Part shown: positions 52,119 to 61,151 of the stretch, one piece after another
Position numbering within the stretch: position 1 is the first letter of the stretch
Layout of the letters: each line of letters begins with the position of its first letter
Assembly (NCBI RefSeq): GCF_014250475.1
Contig: NZ_CP060204.1
Span: 2,245,001-2,309,000, forward strand
DNA length: 64,000 bases
Direction: 5' to 3'
Source: Selenomonas timonae
GTDB lineage: Bacteria; Bacillota; Negativicutes; Selenomonadales; Selenomonadaceae
Program-made: the position numbers and the translations under genes
Notes under the pieces: model-generated
Told to the model about the DNA's origin: nothing
The model's database searches: none
The model's input: the letters and a program-made list of their open reading frames with translations, nothing else

Positions 52119-52147
52119 ATAATTGTAAGGTAAAAAAATTATGTCAA
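52119..52147 (-). promoter_or_regulatory. Candidate promoter of the nuo operon
   Basis: A perfect TTGACA (52142-52147) and AATTAT (52119-52124), read on the minus strand, are 17 bp apart, about 60 bases before nuoA. The -10 match is only partial. Confidence 0.5.
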
Positions 52148-52311
52148 AACACGTGGTACTAGATAAAATTTATAATTAATGGAAGAAACAATAAAATCTA
52201 TGTATAATATACCCGAAAAGCATTTCTTTTACAAGGAAAACGGCGAAAAAACTTCCTTATGTATAAGTAACAAAAACCTATCATGGAATGCACCGAATCC
52301 CGCTTCGTCAT

Positions 52312-52340
52312 TTGAAAGAAATGGCTTTTCCTGCTATAAT
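52312..52340 (+). promoter_or_regulatory. Promoter of the U32-aminotransferase operon
   Basis: TTGAAA (52312-52317) and TATAAT (52335-52340) with a 17-bp spacer, about 70 bases before the U32 start. Confidence 0.8.
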
Positions 52341-52412
52341 CATAAGCAATATCGGGGAACGCTTCGTTGATCGGAGCAACAAGTTCTCAAGCCAGAAGGA
52401 GTTTTTTACACA

Positions 52413-54359
52413 ATGCTGTTACACCGAAAATCCGTCGAACTGCTTGCCCCGGCGGGCACATGGGATGCCATGACCGCAGGCATTGCAGCGGGTGCGGATG
52501 CCGTCTATCTCGGCGGCAAACATTTCAATATGCGTCTGCACGAGGGCGACTTCAATTTCGATGACGAGCGCCTGAAGGCAGCCGTCGACTACGCGCACGC
52601 GCACAATGTTGAGCTCTACGTCACGCTCAACAACCTCATCAGCAACGAGGAGCTGCCCGCGCTACGCGAATACCTCGCCTACCTCAACGAGATCCGCCCC
52701 GACGCAATCCTCGTCCAGGACTTCGCCGTACTCGAACTCGTACACGAGATGGGCATCACCGTCCCCCTGCACACCTCCGTCATGATGAACACGCACAACG
52801 AGCACGCCATCGAAAAACTCAAGGAGTATGGCATCACGCGCATCGTCGTCGGGCGCGAGATGACGCTCTCCGAACTCGCACTTTTCCGCACGCGCACGGG
52901 CATAGAGGTCGAGTACTTCATGCACGGCGATATGTGCATCTCCGAGAGCGGTCAATGCATCCACTCGGGGGTGCTCTTCGGACAGAGCGGCAATCGCGGA
53001 CGCTGCATGAAGATCTGCCGCTGGCCGTTCGCCCTCATCGACGAGACGACAGGAGAAGTGCTCGATGCGAACAGCCCCGGGCCGTATAAGCTCGCACTCA
53101 AGGATATGTGCATGTACCGCTCCATCCCCGCACTCATTCAGGCGGGGGTCTATTCGTTCAAAATTGAGGGGCGGATGCGTTCGCCCGAGTTCATCGCGCG
53201 GCTCGTCTCTACCTACCGCAAGGCAATTGATGCCTACATTGCAGACCCGAATGGCTACACAACGGATGAGGAGGGCTGGCGTACACTCTACGACAACCGT
53301 GTACGCGACTACACGACGACGTTTGCATTCGGACAGCCGACGGCTGTCGACATCGGCATGACGGGCGAGCGCGAACCGCGCTTCTTCAGCCAAGCGGTCG
53401 AAGAGGCGGGCTTTGCCGACGAGGTGCTGCGCGCCGAACGCCCGATTGAAAAGGAAAATGCGCCGAGCCGCCATCTCAGCGTTCGCGTCGGCACGGTCGA
53501 TGCTGCGCGTGCGGCGGTGGATGCGGGTGCCGATACCGTCTATGTCGGCGGCGAGGCATTCCGCCCCAACCGCCCGTGGAAGCTCACGGACTACGAGGAT
53601 CTCGTCCGCTATGCAGCAGGACGCGCACGCGTCGTCGTGAACACACCGCGCACGACCATGCGCCGTGAGTGCGGTGAACTCGAACAGTTCTTTGCCGCAC
53701 TGAACGACATCGGCGTTGACGGCATCATGGTCGGCAACCTCGGCACGCTGAAGCTCGCACGCACGCTCACGAAGCTGCCTGTGCAGGCGGACCATTCGTT
53801 CAACATCTTTAACCACCTCGCAATCACCTTTCTCAAGGAGAACGGGCTCACGATGGCGACCGCCTCCTACGAGCTTTCGTTTCAGCAGCTGCGTCAGATC
53901 GTCGAGAACGCTGTGCTGCCCGTTGAGGCAGTCATCCACGGTGCATACGAGTCGATGATCTGCGACTACAATTTCCCCGCGATGTCGCTGCCGAACTACA
54001 GCGACCTCGCTGCACCCGAGCTGTTGGATCGCCTCTACGCGTTTCGTGACGAGGCGGGCGGCGTGCACTCCATCCGCATCGACCAGTACGGGCGCAACCA
54101 CCTCTACTTTGCAAAGGATCTGTGTCTCTATCCCTACTTGGAGAAGTTCAACGGACTCGGCTCCTATCGCATCGAGGCGCAGGACTATACGGCGGACGTG
54201 ACCGCAGAGATCGTCCGCATCTACCGCGCTGCACTCGACCGCCTCGCGGCGGGCAGTGACGGCTATCGGACAGAGGATTTCGAGCGGCTCACGGAGATTT
54301 CGCCGCGCCCACTCGGCATTGGCACGTACCGTTTCCGCCAGAGCCGTAATTCAATCTGA
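52413..54359 (+). CDS. U32-family protein (collagenase-like / RNA hydroxylation type)
   Basis: A 648-residue U32 protein. The N-terminal TIM-barrel-like part begins VELLAPAGTWDAM, and the four-cysteine set is at about residues 175-205 (in MCISESGQC and NRGRCMKICRWP). A C-terminal DUF3656-type region follows. Family members were named collagenases, but RlhA and TrhP are now known to hydroxylate cytidine or uridine in rRNA or tRNA, so an RNA-modifying role is as likely as proteolysis. The ATG follows AAGGAG by 11 bases. First gene of a four-gene run. Confidence 0.85.
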   Translation: MLLHRKSVELLAPAGTWDAMTAGIAAGADAVYLGGKHFNMRLHEGDFNFDDERLKAAVDYAHAHNVELYVTLNNLISNEELPALREYLAYLNEIRPDAILVQDFAVLELVHEMGITVPLHTSVMMNTHNEHAIEKLKEYGITRIVVGREMTLSELALFRTRTGIEVEYFMHGDMCISESGQCIHSGVLFGQSGNRGRCMKICRWPFALIDETTGEVLDANSPGPYKLALKDMCMYRSIPALIQAGVYSFKIEGRMRSPEFIARLVSTYRKAIDAYIADPNGYTTDEEGWRTLYDNRVRDYTTTFAFGQPTAVDIGMTGEREPRFFSQAVEEAGFADEVLRAERPIEKENAPSRHLSVRVGTVDAARAAVDAGADTVYVGGEAFRPNRPWKLTDYEDLVRYAAGRARVVVNTPRTTMRRECGELEQFFAALNDIGVDGIMVGNLGTLKLARTLTKLPVQADHSFNIFNHLAITFLKENGLTMATASYELSFQQLRQIVENAVLPVEAVIHGAYESMICDYNFPAMSLPNYSDLAAPELLDRLYAFRDEAGGVHSIRIDQYGRNHLYFAKDLCLYPYLEKFNGLGSYRIEAQDYTADVTAEIVRIYRAALDRLAAGSDGYRTEDFERLTEISPRPLGIGTYRFRQSRNSI

Positions 54360-54377
54360 TACTAGAAAGAATACTTC

Positions 54378-55691
54378 ATGGACACAGCTTCCTCGAACGA
54401 GAAGAACTATATCGGCGCAGCCGCCATCCTTGAGAAAAAGCAGAAATACATCATGCCCTGTCTTGGGCATTTCTACAGCGAGCCGCGCCAGATCGTACGC
54501 GGCGAGATGCAGTACCTCTACGACAGCGAGGGCAGGAAATATCTTGACTGCTTTGCGGGTGTCTCCGTCATCAACTGCGGGCACTGCAATCCCGCGATCA
54601 ATGCCGCCGTCACAGAGCAGCTGAACACGCTCCAACACGTCTGCAACATCTACCTCACGGAGAACTTCGTCAACCTCGCCGAGCAGCTTGCACGCATCAC
54701 ACCGGGAAAACTCCAAAAAAGCTTTTTCTGCTCCACGGGCACAGAGGCGAACGAGGGTGCAGCACTTCTCGCCCAGGTTGCCACGGGCAGCAGCGAGTTC
54801 ATCGCTCTGCGCGGCGGTCTCCACGGGCGCACGAAGCTCACGATGAGCCTCACGGGCATCTCCATGTGGCGCACCGACCCGAATCCCGTCGGCGGCATCC
54901 ACTTTGTCAAAAATCCCTACTGCTACCGCTGCCCGCATCAGCATACGCCCGAGGAGTGCGGCATTGACTGCACCTACGAGCTCGAGGAAACGATCAAAAG
55001 TGCCACCTCTGGGCGTCCTGCCGCATTTATCGCGGAGACCATTCAGGGCAATGCTGGCATCATCGTCCCGCCCAAGAACTACTTCAAACGCGTCAAGGAG
55101 ATCCTCGACCACTATGGCGTGCTCTTCATCGCGGACGAGGTGCAGACGGGCTTTGCGCGCACGGGCAAGATGTTCGCCATCGAGCATTTCGGCGTCACGC
55201 CCGACATTATGACCATGGCGAAGGCACTCGGCAACGGTGCACCCATCAGCGCATTCATCGCCACGCCTGAGGTCGCGGATACCTACACGAAGCCCGGCGC
55301 ATCGACACTTGGCGGCAACCCCGTCTCCACAACGGCAGGCCTTCATGTCATTCGCTATATCGAGGAGCACGATCTCATCGGAAACGCCGAACGGCGTGGA
55401 GTGCAGCTGCGTGCAGGCCTCAGGGAAATCCAGAAACGCCATCCCATCATCGGCGATGTGCGCGGACTCGGACTGATGGTCGGCGCAGAGTTCGTCCACG
55501 CGGACAAATCCCCCGCCGCCGCCGAACTCGACATGGTACTTGAAGAGCTCAAAAACAGGGGCTTTATCATCGGCAAGAATGGCATCGGACGCAACGTCAT
55601 GGCGTTTCAGCCGCCGCTCATCATCACCGAGGACAATATCAACGACGTACTGAACGCCGTAGAGCTCGTCCTCACAGAGAAAGGACTCTAA
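54378..55691 (+). CDS. Class III PLP-dependent aminotransferase
   Basis: A 437-residue fold-type I aminotransferase of class III (ornithine/acetylornithine, GABA and AGXT2 group). The PLP lysine is Lys282 in MAKALGNGAP, with the aspartate in IADEVQTGF. A cysteine-rich loop with Cys182, Cys185, Cys194 and Cys198 is present; similar loops occur in the AGXT2-like group. The substrate pair cannot be fixed. It begins 18 bases after the U32 gene and is followed after 10 bases by a phosphoribosyltransferase. Confidence 0.87.
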   Translation: MDTASSNEKNYIGAAAILEKKQKYIMPCLGHFYSEPRQIVRGEMQYLYDSEGRKYLDCFAGVSVINCGHCNPAINAAVTEQLNTLQHVCNIYLTENFVNLAEQLARITPGKLQKSFFCSTGTEANEGAALLAQVATGSSEFIALRGGLHGRTKLTMSLTGISMWRTDPNPVGGIHFVKNPYCYRCPHQHTPEECGIDCTYELEETIKSATSGRPAAFIAETIQGNAGIIVPPKNYFKRVKEILDHYGVLFIADEVQTGFARTGKMFAIEHFGVTPDIMTMAKALGNGAPISAFIATPEVADTYTKPGASTLGGNPVSTTAGLHVIRYIEEHDLIGNAERRGVQLRAGLREIQKRHPIIGDVRGLGLMVGAEFVHADKSPAAAELDMVLEELKNRGFIIGKNGIGRNVMAFQPPLIITEDNINDVLNAVELVLTEKGL

Positions 55692-55701
55692 AGGGTGCAT
55701 T

Positions 55702-56253
55702 ATGGCAAAACGATACTACGATCTTACGGTCGCGGGCTGCAAGCGCAGTCTCCCCATCCTCAACCTGAGTGACAGTCTTGCAATTGCCGGCTTCGTCATG
55801 CTCGGCGATGTCGAACTCTGCGAAAACTGTGCGCGTGAACTCGCAAAGAAGGTGCCCGCCGAAGCCGAGATCATCATGACCGCCGAGACGAAGGGAATCC
55901 CCCTCGCGGCGGAGCTTGCACGGCAGATTGGAATGCCCTACTACATCACAGCACGCAAATCTGTCAAGGCATACATGGAAGATCCCATCTGGGTCGAGGA
56001 TGAATCGATTACGACAATGGGCAAGCAACGGCTCTATCTCACGCGTGCGGATATCGACCGCATTGCGGGGCGCAAGGTGCTCCTCCTCGACGATGTCATC
56101 AGCACGGGCGGCTCCATGACGGCACTCAGCAATCTCGCCGAAAAGGCGGGCGCACACGTCGTCGGACAGGCTGCCGTGCTTGCCGAGGGCGATGCGGTAA
56201 AGCGCACGGATATTATCTTCCTCGAGTCGCTGCCGCTCTTTGAGGCAGAGTAG
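55702..56253 (+). CDS. Phosphoribosyltransferase-family protein
   Basis: A 183-residue type I phosphoribosyltransferase. The PRPP loop VLLLDDVISTGGS is at 126-138, and the ITARKSVKAYM segment resembles adenine and orotate enzymes. The base acceptor is unknown; an adenine-type or regulatory (PurR-like, without the HTH) role is possible. Cys40 and Cys43 form a CxxC pair. It lies between an aminotransferase and lgt. Confidence 0.8.
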   Translation: MAKRYYDLTVAGCKRSLPILNLSDSLAIAGFVMLGDVELCENCARELAKKVPAEAEIIMTAETKGIPLAAELARQIGMPYYITARKSVKAYMEDPIWVEDESITTMGKQRLYLTRADIDRIAGRKVLLLDDVISTGGSMTALSNLAEKAGAHVVGQAAVLAEGDAVKRTDIIFLESLPLFEAE

Positions 56254-56272
56254 AGAGGATAGGTAGGCTTCC

Positions 56273-57100
56273 TTGCATCAATATCTCTTCTACATCGGAG
56301 ACTTCCCCATCCGCTCGTACGGTGTCGTCATCTCCCTCTCCATCCTGCTTGCGACGGGTGTCGGCTACTTCCTCGCAAAGACGGACGGACGCGGCTATGA
56401 GAAGCACATTCCCGATCTCGGCATCTACTGCGGCATCGCGGGACTCCTCGGCGCGCGGCTCTGGGACGTGTTCTTCTTCGACTGGGACTACTACCAGCAC
56501 CACCTGACCGAGATTCTGAACGTCTGGCAGGGCGGCATGGCGATCCAGGGCGGTGTCTTTCTCGGTGTGCTCGTCGGCATCCTCTACAGCCGAAATCACA
56601 AGCTCGACACCATCCACTTTATGGACATTGCCGCTCCTGCGATTGTCCTCGGACAGGCGCTCGGCCGCTGCGCAAACCTCCTCAACGGGGATGCCTTCGG
56701 CGCACCGACGGGCAGCAGCTACGGCATCCTCTACCCCGACACCACCCTCGCGCACCACACCTACGGTGCGCAGCCGCTCTGGCCGGCGGAGGTCTGGGAG
56801 GGGCAGCTCGACATCGTCATCTTTGCGCTGCTGCTCATCTTCCGCGCACGTGGACACGCACGTGGACAGTGCTTCGCCCTCTACGTCATGCTCTACAGCC
56901 TCGTGCGCTTCGCCCTCGAGTACCTGCGCGGCGACTACACGGAGAAATACCTCGGACTCTTTACCAGTGCCCAGATGACCAGTCTCGGCTTCGGTCTCGT
57001 CGCCCTTGGCTTCTTCCTCTGGCTCGGACTGCGAAAAGAAGCTGTACCAACAGAAGTAGAGTTTTTTCCTCAGGAGCGTAAGAAACGCCGGAAGAAATAA
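56273..57100 (+). CDS. lgt: Prolipoprotein diacylglyceryl transferase
   Basis: A 275-residue inner-membrane enzyme with about seven helices that attaches diacylglycerol to the lipobox cysteine of prolipoproteins, the step before LspA. The LGRCANLLNGDAFG signature lies near residues 127-140. Translation starts at a TTG (56273) after AGGTAGG, as no ATG occurs before the first conserved segment. The C-terminus is basic (KKRRKK). Confidence 0.93.
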   Translation: MHQYLFYIGDFPIRSYGVVISLSILLATGVGYFLAKTDGRGYEKHIPDLGIYCGIAGLLGARLWDVFFFDWDYYQHHLTEILNVWQGGMAIQGGVFLGVLVGILYSRNHKLDTIHFMDIAAPAIVLGQALGRCANLLNGDAFGAPTGSSYGILYPDTTLAHHTYGAQPLWPAEVWEGQLDIVIFALLLIFRARGHARGQCFALYVMLYSLVRFALEYLRGDYTEKYLGLFTSAQMTSLGFGLVALGFFLWLGLRKEAVPTEVEFFPQERKKRRKK

Positions 57101-57103
57101 TCC

Positions 57104-57128
57104 CTGCATACATGGCGTATGAAGGGAC
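57104..57128. repeat. Imperfect hairpin after lgt
   Basis: CCCT-CATAC and GTATG-AGGG arms, with a mismatch, follow the lgt stop closely. The nearest T run is about 12 bases further on, so it is at best a weak terminator. Confidence 0.3.
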
Positions 57129-57146
57129 TGTTACACAAAGTTTTTT

Positions 57147-57187
57147 GACCTGCCCCCCTCTTTAAGTCTAACTTTGGGGGGCAGGTC
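57147..57187. repeat. 12-bp inverted repeat after the convergent lgt and binding-protein genes
   Basis: GACCTGCCCCCC and GGGGGGCAGGTC (57147-57158 and 57176-57187) enclose a 17-base loop. The T run lies on the wrong side for a standard terminator of the plus-strand gene, and A residues follow on the minus strand. The adjacent TTACACAAAG recalls insertion-sequence ends, but no transposase is present. Confidence 0.5.
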
Positions 57188-57188
57188 A

Positions 57189-58190
57189 TTACATATTGGG
57201 ATACAATCCCTTTTTGATCGCACGCAAACCATCAAGCGTCTTAATTCCCGGCGTGTAAATATAGCCAAAGGGAATCATATAGATACGCTTGTTTTGCACC
57301 GCACGCAGTGAGTTCAAGCGCACATTTCGAAAGAATGCCTCCGACTGCGCACGATGCCGCTCATCGAAATATACCGCAAATATTACATCGGGATTCTGCA
57401 GGATCATCTCCTCCACACCTGCCGATTCACTTTGAAGGGGCATACGCCCGCCCAAACGCCGTACCATATCTCCCACGATCCAGCCCTCATCATAGTTCAT
57501 GACCTCGTTCCCATCAACCTCCACAACCATGACATCCTGCTGCTTCACCCTGTCATCCGTCCAGTCAATCTCCAACTCCGCATAAATATCCCGTATGACA
57601 GCATTCGTTTTCTCTTGCACGTCAAAAATCTGCCCCATATCATCTAAGAACTTACACTCATCTTCGATGGTCGCGGATTTTTTCACATGATTGGAAGTCG
57701 CGACAACATAGGATGGGATACTGCGCGCCTCCCACCATCGGATGCTGCCAAATCGGTGCGGAGAGAATGCAGATTTCCACCCAATAATAAAATCCGGCTG
57801 ATAGGAAATCAGCTCTTCACGACTGATAAGCCGAGAAGAAATATGCGGTATTTTTTTGATCTCCTCCGGATATTCCCTTTTCAAATTTTCATAAAGGCCG
57901 CTTGCCGTGTTGCTAATTGATGCCCCAATAATCCGATCCCCAATCCCCAGCGGGATCAGGGTATTCAGCAAAACGCCATCGCATACAAAAACGCGGGAAG
58001 GTATTGTTGTGAGATAAATGGACCGTGGCTCCTCATTCGTATCAATATTTTGAATCTCGATTGACTCATGTCGTATATCATTAACGTAATTATTGCGCGG
58101 CTCGTCCATAACAGGATATGGATCCCGAACCATTGCAGCCGCTATGATAATGCCCCCCATAACAAACAATAACAGAATAGATTTTTTCAT
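57189..58190 (-). CDS. B12/siderophore-type periplasmic binding protein (BtuF-like), copy 1
   Basis: A 333-residue class III ABC binding protein. It has an N-terminal hydrophobic segment (about residues 4-21) but no lipobox cysteine, so it is secreted or anchored by an uncleaved helix. The core includes RSIYLTTIPSRVFV, a DRIIGAS segment and the EDECKFLDD and DEGWIVGDMVRRLGG stretches, all shared with the paralogue at 62973-63980. It follows the TonB-dependent receptor by about 70 bases, separated by a hairpin. Cobalamin or cobinamide is the likely ligand because of the riboswitch upstream of the receptor. Confidence 0.82.
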   Translation of the reverse strand: MKKSILLLFVMGGIIIAAAMVRDPYPVMDEPRNNYVNDIRHESIEIQNIDTNEEPRSIYLTTIPSRVFVCDGVLLNTLIPLGIGDRIIGASISNTASGLYENLKREYPEEIKKIPHISSRLISREELISYQPDFIIGWKSAFSPHRFGSIRWWEARSIPSYVVATSNHVKKSATIEDECKFLDDMGQIFDVQEKTNAVIRDIYAELEIDWTDDRVKQQDVMVVEVDGNEVMNYDEGWIVGDMVRRLGGRMPLQSESAGVEEMILQNPDVIFAVYFDERHRAQSEAFFRNVRLNSLRAVQNKRIYMIPFGYIYTPGIKTLDGLRAIKKGLYPNM

Positions 58191-58210
58191 TGCTATAACA
58201 CCTCAAACAT

Positions 58211-58243
58211 AATGGCAAGTGGTTATCGAACCAACTTGCCATT
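58211..58243. repeat. Intercistronic hairpin between receptor and binding-protein genes
   Basis: AATGGCAAG/CTTGCCATT arms extended by GGTT/AACC with a one-base bulge. No T run follows on the minus strand, so it is more likely an mRNA-stabilising or expression-setting hairpin than a strong terminator. Confidence 0.55.
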
Positions 58244-58259
58244 ATATTCTATGGAATTC

Positions 58260-60563
58260 TTAGAACGTATACTTCGCACCGATCATGAAACGACGTCCCG
58301 CCTCCGGCCAAGAGCCTTTTCCATGATACTCTGACACAATCGTTTCGTAGGATTGATTCGTGAGATTTGACACCGATGCATAGATCGTCATGTCATCATG
58401 CAGCTTGTAATTGATGTTGAAATCGAGCAGGAGTGCGCGCGCACTCGTAAATGCCGCCGTATTGCAGCCCGTATACCACGTTCCCGTCAGCGATGTATTG
58501 AGTTTGCCGTTCTCATAGACGAGATCCGCCATATAGACATTTGCAGGGCGCATGTCATTGATGGCAGCATTAACATTTCCGTTCGCCCATGTGAGTGCAG
58601 GGTCAAAGATGAGTCCATCCTTTGCAGAGAACTTGTCAAAGGCATGGGTGTAATTCAGCGTCAGCGACCAATGCGGGCGGAAACGGTGCGAAAGAGAAAG
58701 GTTGAACGCCTTCTTTACCTCTTTTGCATTGATGGACTTCGCAGTAAAATCTCCTTCATCATCGTCCCAAACGCTGTACTCCGTAATTGCATTGGCCATG
58801 TGCGTATAATTGTAGTGAACGGCAAGCGATGTGTCCTTGCTGAATGCGTGACGAACACCCACCGTCCATACATCGCCCTTTTCATCTTCGAGCGGACGCG
58901 GACCAAGATCGTTCGTATAGTCGTCCACCTTGATGGGACGGTGTATCCGGCTGTAGCCGAAATATGCACTCGTCGCCTTGTCAAAAGCATACTGCGTATT
59001 CAGTGACGGCGTAAAAATAGCGCCGCCCGAGGTTCGAATCGTTGATTCCACATCGGTTTTTGTCCGTTGACCGATGTCATTATAGCGTGCATAACGTACC
59101 GCAGGGGTCAGTTCCCATTTATCCGAGAGGAAAATCTTGTCCTGAAGATAGCCCGTCAGCGTACTGCGCTCCAAATGGTATATCTTTCCAGTACCAAGAT
59201 AGATATGATCATACTCCGAACTGTCATACGACCATGTCGTCAGCACATTATGCTTCCCATACGCCTTACCAAGCTGCAGTTGGATTCCCTCATTGCCGAG
59301 ACGGTCATACCACTTCCGAAAATCTCGCCCTTTGTAATGAGCCTTTGCCCATGCATACCATTCTGGGGTCTCCGGAACGGGCGTATCAGCAAGTATGTCC
59401 TCCTGTCCGTTCGATCCCCAATAACGCTCATTCTGCTGATAGACGCGCACAAAACTTTCCATCCCGCTGTCACGATGGAACACATAGGTCAAATCGTGAT
59501 TGTTCTTGTTATAGGCGCTGAATGCTCCCGTTGCCGCCCAAATTGCCCACTTGGTACGGAATCCTGGGAATACAGACTCTCCCTTCGGGCTCCTTGGTGT
59601 CAGCCAATGCCTCTTAATGCGCTCCCAGTCCGTCGGATTAAAGTATTTATGGTCGGGCGCCGCCATCGGATAGTCTGCATCACTCTGCATGTGATTATGC
59701 GCAAAACGCAGCGTATGATTCTTGTCGAAATCGTAGTCGATACGGATATTCGCGGCCTCATCCTTATACCCCGTATTGACAAAGGTATAGGTGTTGCCGC
59801 TGAGACCGTCCTTATATTTGGAATCACCGCTCATCTCGCGGCTCAGCCCGACAAAGTATTTGAGACGGTTCTCATCGAGACTGCCTGCATAGCTGAGTTT
59901 ATAGTTATGACGATGCCACGAGCCCGTCGAAATGTCGAGTGTCCCCTCCGTTTGATCGATACCTTTACGCGTGATAATGTTGATGACGCCACCCGTTGCG
60001 TCTGAGCCGTAGATCGAAGCGCCAGGTCCCTTGATGACTTCAATCTTCTCGATACCATTCATGTTAATTACTTGGTTAATATCGACATTTGCCTTTGTCT
60101 CAGCATCGGAGTAGGATCCAAAGATATCGCTCACAGAATTATCAACACGCCGTCCGTCAACAAGTACAACAACGCGATCATCACCGTTGATACTCACAAC
60201 ATTATGATTGTTGGCGATCTGAAACTCACCGCCGCGAAATCCTGGCGTGCGGACTAAAACCCCCGGTACATGCCGCAGTGCATCCGTCAGCTGCTCATAA
60301 TGCCGTTTCTCTATCATATCCCGATCAATGACATTCACGTCGCCGCCCGTGCGGTAGTAGGACTGCTCCGTGATCACGTTGCCAAATGGGTCTTTGAGTT
60401 CTCCCTCGACCTCAATATCCTTTGTCGTATAAGAAACGGATTCTGTTGTTTCTTCAGTGGATTCAGACTCGTTCACTTCCTGTGCATGAACGTCAAGTCC
60501 CCCGTACGCAACAGTTGACAGTAAGATGCCAAGCACAGCAGACTTCTTCAGGTTCTTCTTCAT
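58260..60563 (-). CDS. TonB-dependent outer-membrane receptor (BtuB-like)
   Basis: A 767-residue outer-membrane receptor. A signal peptide of about 27 residues is followed by an acidic stretch with a possible TonB box, then the plug domain (about 60-200; RHVPGVLVRTPG and KGPGASIYGSDATGGVIN). The 22-strand barrel ends with an aromatic residue (AKYTF). The cobalamin riboswitch before it indicates a corrinoid ligand. ExbB, ExbD and TonB are not in the window. Its presence is strong evidence for an outer membrane. The ATG follows AAGGAGACC. Confidence 0.93.
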   Translation of the reverse strand: MKKNLKKSAVLGILLSTVAYGGLDVHAQEVNESESTEETTESVSYTTKDIEVEGELKDPFGNVITEQSYYRTGGDVNVIDRDMIEKRHYEQLTDALRHVPGVLVRTPGFRGGEFQIANNHNVVSINGDDRVVVLVDGRRVDNSVSDIFGSYSDAETKANVDINQVINMNGIEKIEVIKGPGASIYGSDATGGVINIITRKGIDQTEGTLDISTGSWHRHNYKLSYAGSLDENRLKYFVGLSREMSGDSKYKDGLSGNTYTFVNTGYKDEAANIRIDYDFDKNHTLRFAHNHMQSDADYPMAAPDHKYFNPTDWERIKRHWLTPRSPKGESVFPGFRTKWAIWAATGAFSAYNKNNHDLTYVFHRDSGMESFVRVYQQNERYWGSNGQEDILADTPVPETPEWYAWAKAHYKGRDFRKWYDRLGNEGIQLQLGKAYGKHNVLTTWSYDSSEYDHIYLGTGKIYHLERSTLTGYLQDKIFLSDKWELTPAVRYARYNDIGQRTKTDVESTIRTSGGAIFTPSLNTQYAFDKATSAYFGYSRIHRPIKVDDYTNDLGPRPLEDEKGDVWTVGVRHAFSKDTSLAVHYNYTHMANAITEYSVWDDDEGDFTAKSINAKEVKKAFNLSLSHRFRPHWSLTLNYTHAFDKFSAKDGLIFDPALTWANGNVNAAINDMRPANVYMADLVYENGKLNTSLTGTWYTGCNTAAFTSARALLLDFNINYKLHDDMTIYASVSNLTNQSYETIVSEYHGKGSWPEAGRRFMIGAKYTF

Positions 60564-60707
60564 TCAATCGGTCTCCTTATCACACATAGGTCACAAATAC
60601 GGCTATACATTTATGGAAACAATGTCCGAATGCGTACATCCACATTTCGTTTCCAGTAATGCCATCGGCAAATCCGGTGAGATCCGCCTGATCGTCACAA
60701 TCGCAAC

Positions 60708-60743
60708 AAAACAAAAAGCCTTCTTGCTCGCTGGCAAAAAGGC
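60708..60743 (-). terminator. Riboswitch-controlled terminator before the TonB-dependent receptor gene
   Basis: GCCTTTTTGC and GCAAGAAGGC (read on the minus strand; 60734-60743 and 60718-60727) form a 10-bp stem with one G-U pair and a 6-base loop, followed by TTTTTGTTTTGTTG. It lies between the aptamer and the receptor start. The remaining leader, 60564-60707, shows nothing else beyond the ribosome-binding site. Confidence 0.88.
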
Positions 60744-60794
60744 ATACAAAAAAATCTTATCGCGCCTTCCTGTCTCTCGCAGGGACGATACAGC

Positions 60795-60950
60795 GTTCCA
60801 ACGAGGCAGTTCTTCTGGCTCTGCATCCTCGTCCTCCCCCGCCTTCCCGGTTTCCCAGTGACGTGTTGGGGGCGACTCCGCATCACAGCTGCGGGACAGC
60901 GCAGGTCTTTCACCTGCTTCTCTATTAAGCGCGGCGCACACCTCATCGGC
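60795..60950 (-). promoter_or_regulatory. Cobalamin riboswitch aptamer upstream of the TonB-dependent receptor
   Basis: On the minus strand the B12 landmarks run in order: GAGGTGTGCGCC, TTAATAGAGAAGC, CTGTCCCGCAGCTGTGA, GTCACTGGGAAACC, GGGAAGGC and the B12-box-like GAGCCAGAAGAACTGCCTC. It differs slightly from consensus (CCAGAAGA rather than CCAGGAGA). With the downstream terminator it should turn the receptor operon off when cobalamin is plentiful. Confidence 0.9.
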
Positions 60951-60990
60951 AAATAATTCAATTATAATTTGGCTCTCAAGAACCTTATGT

Positions 60991-61019
60991 AGGGTATCAT
61001 ACTCCAAATTGTGTGTCAA
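60991..61019 (-). promoter_or_regulatory. Promoter of the receptor riboswitch transcript
   Basis: TTGACA (61014-61019) and an extended -10, TGATACCCT (hexamer 60991-60996), read on the minus strand with a 17-bp spacer. It separates the receptor from the btuD-like gene upstream. Confidence 0.6.
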
Positions 61020-61151
61020 GACAATTTTTTCTTAAATTCATTTGTTTTAGGCATATAAATAATTACTAGCAATCATATTCCCTGCGTTATGTCATTATTG
61101 TTTCGGATATCCCTGGGAGAGCTTGCCTCACAAATATAAAGGGAACAATTT
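61020..61151. other. AT-rich gap after the BtuD-like gene
   Basis: No gene, riboswitch or convincing terminator is recognised here. A small AGAGCTTGCC/GGCAAGCTCT palindrome lies near 61118-61127. Confidence 0.4.

Larger units (their letters stand above)
52058..52412. other. AT-rich divergent intergenic region (nuoA / U32 gene)
   Basis: These 355 bases, much more AT-rich than their surroundings, separate the divergent nuo operon and the U32 gene and hold a promoter for each. A CACGTG palindrome occurs at 52150-52155, just upstream of the nuo -35. No ORF or RNA gene is recognised. Confidence 0.6.
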
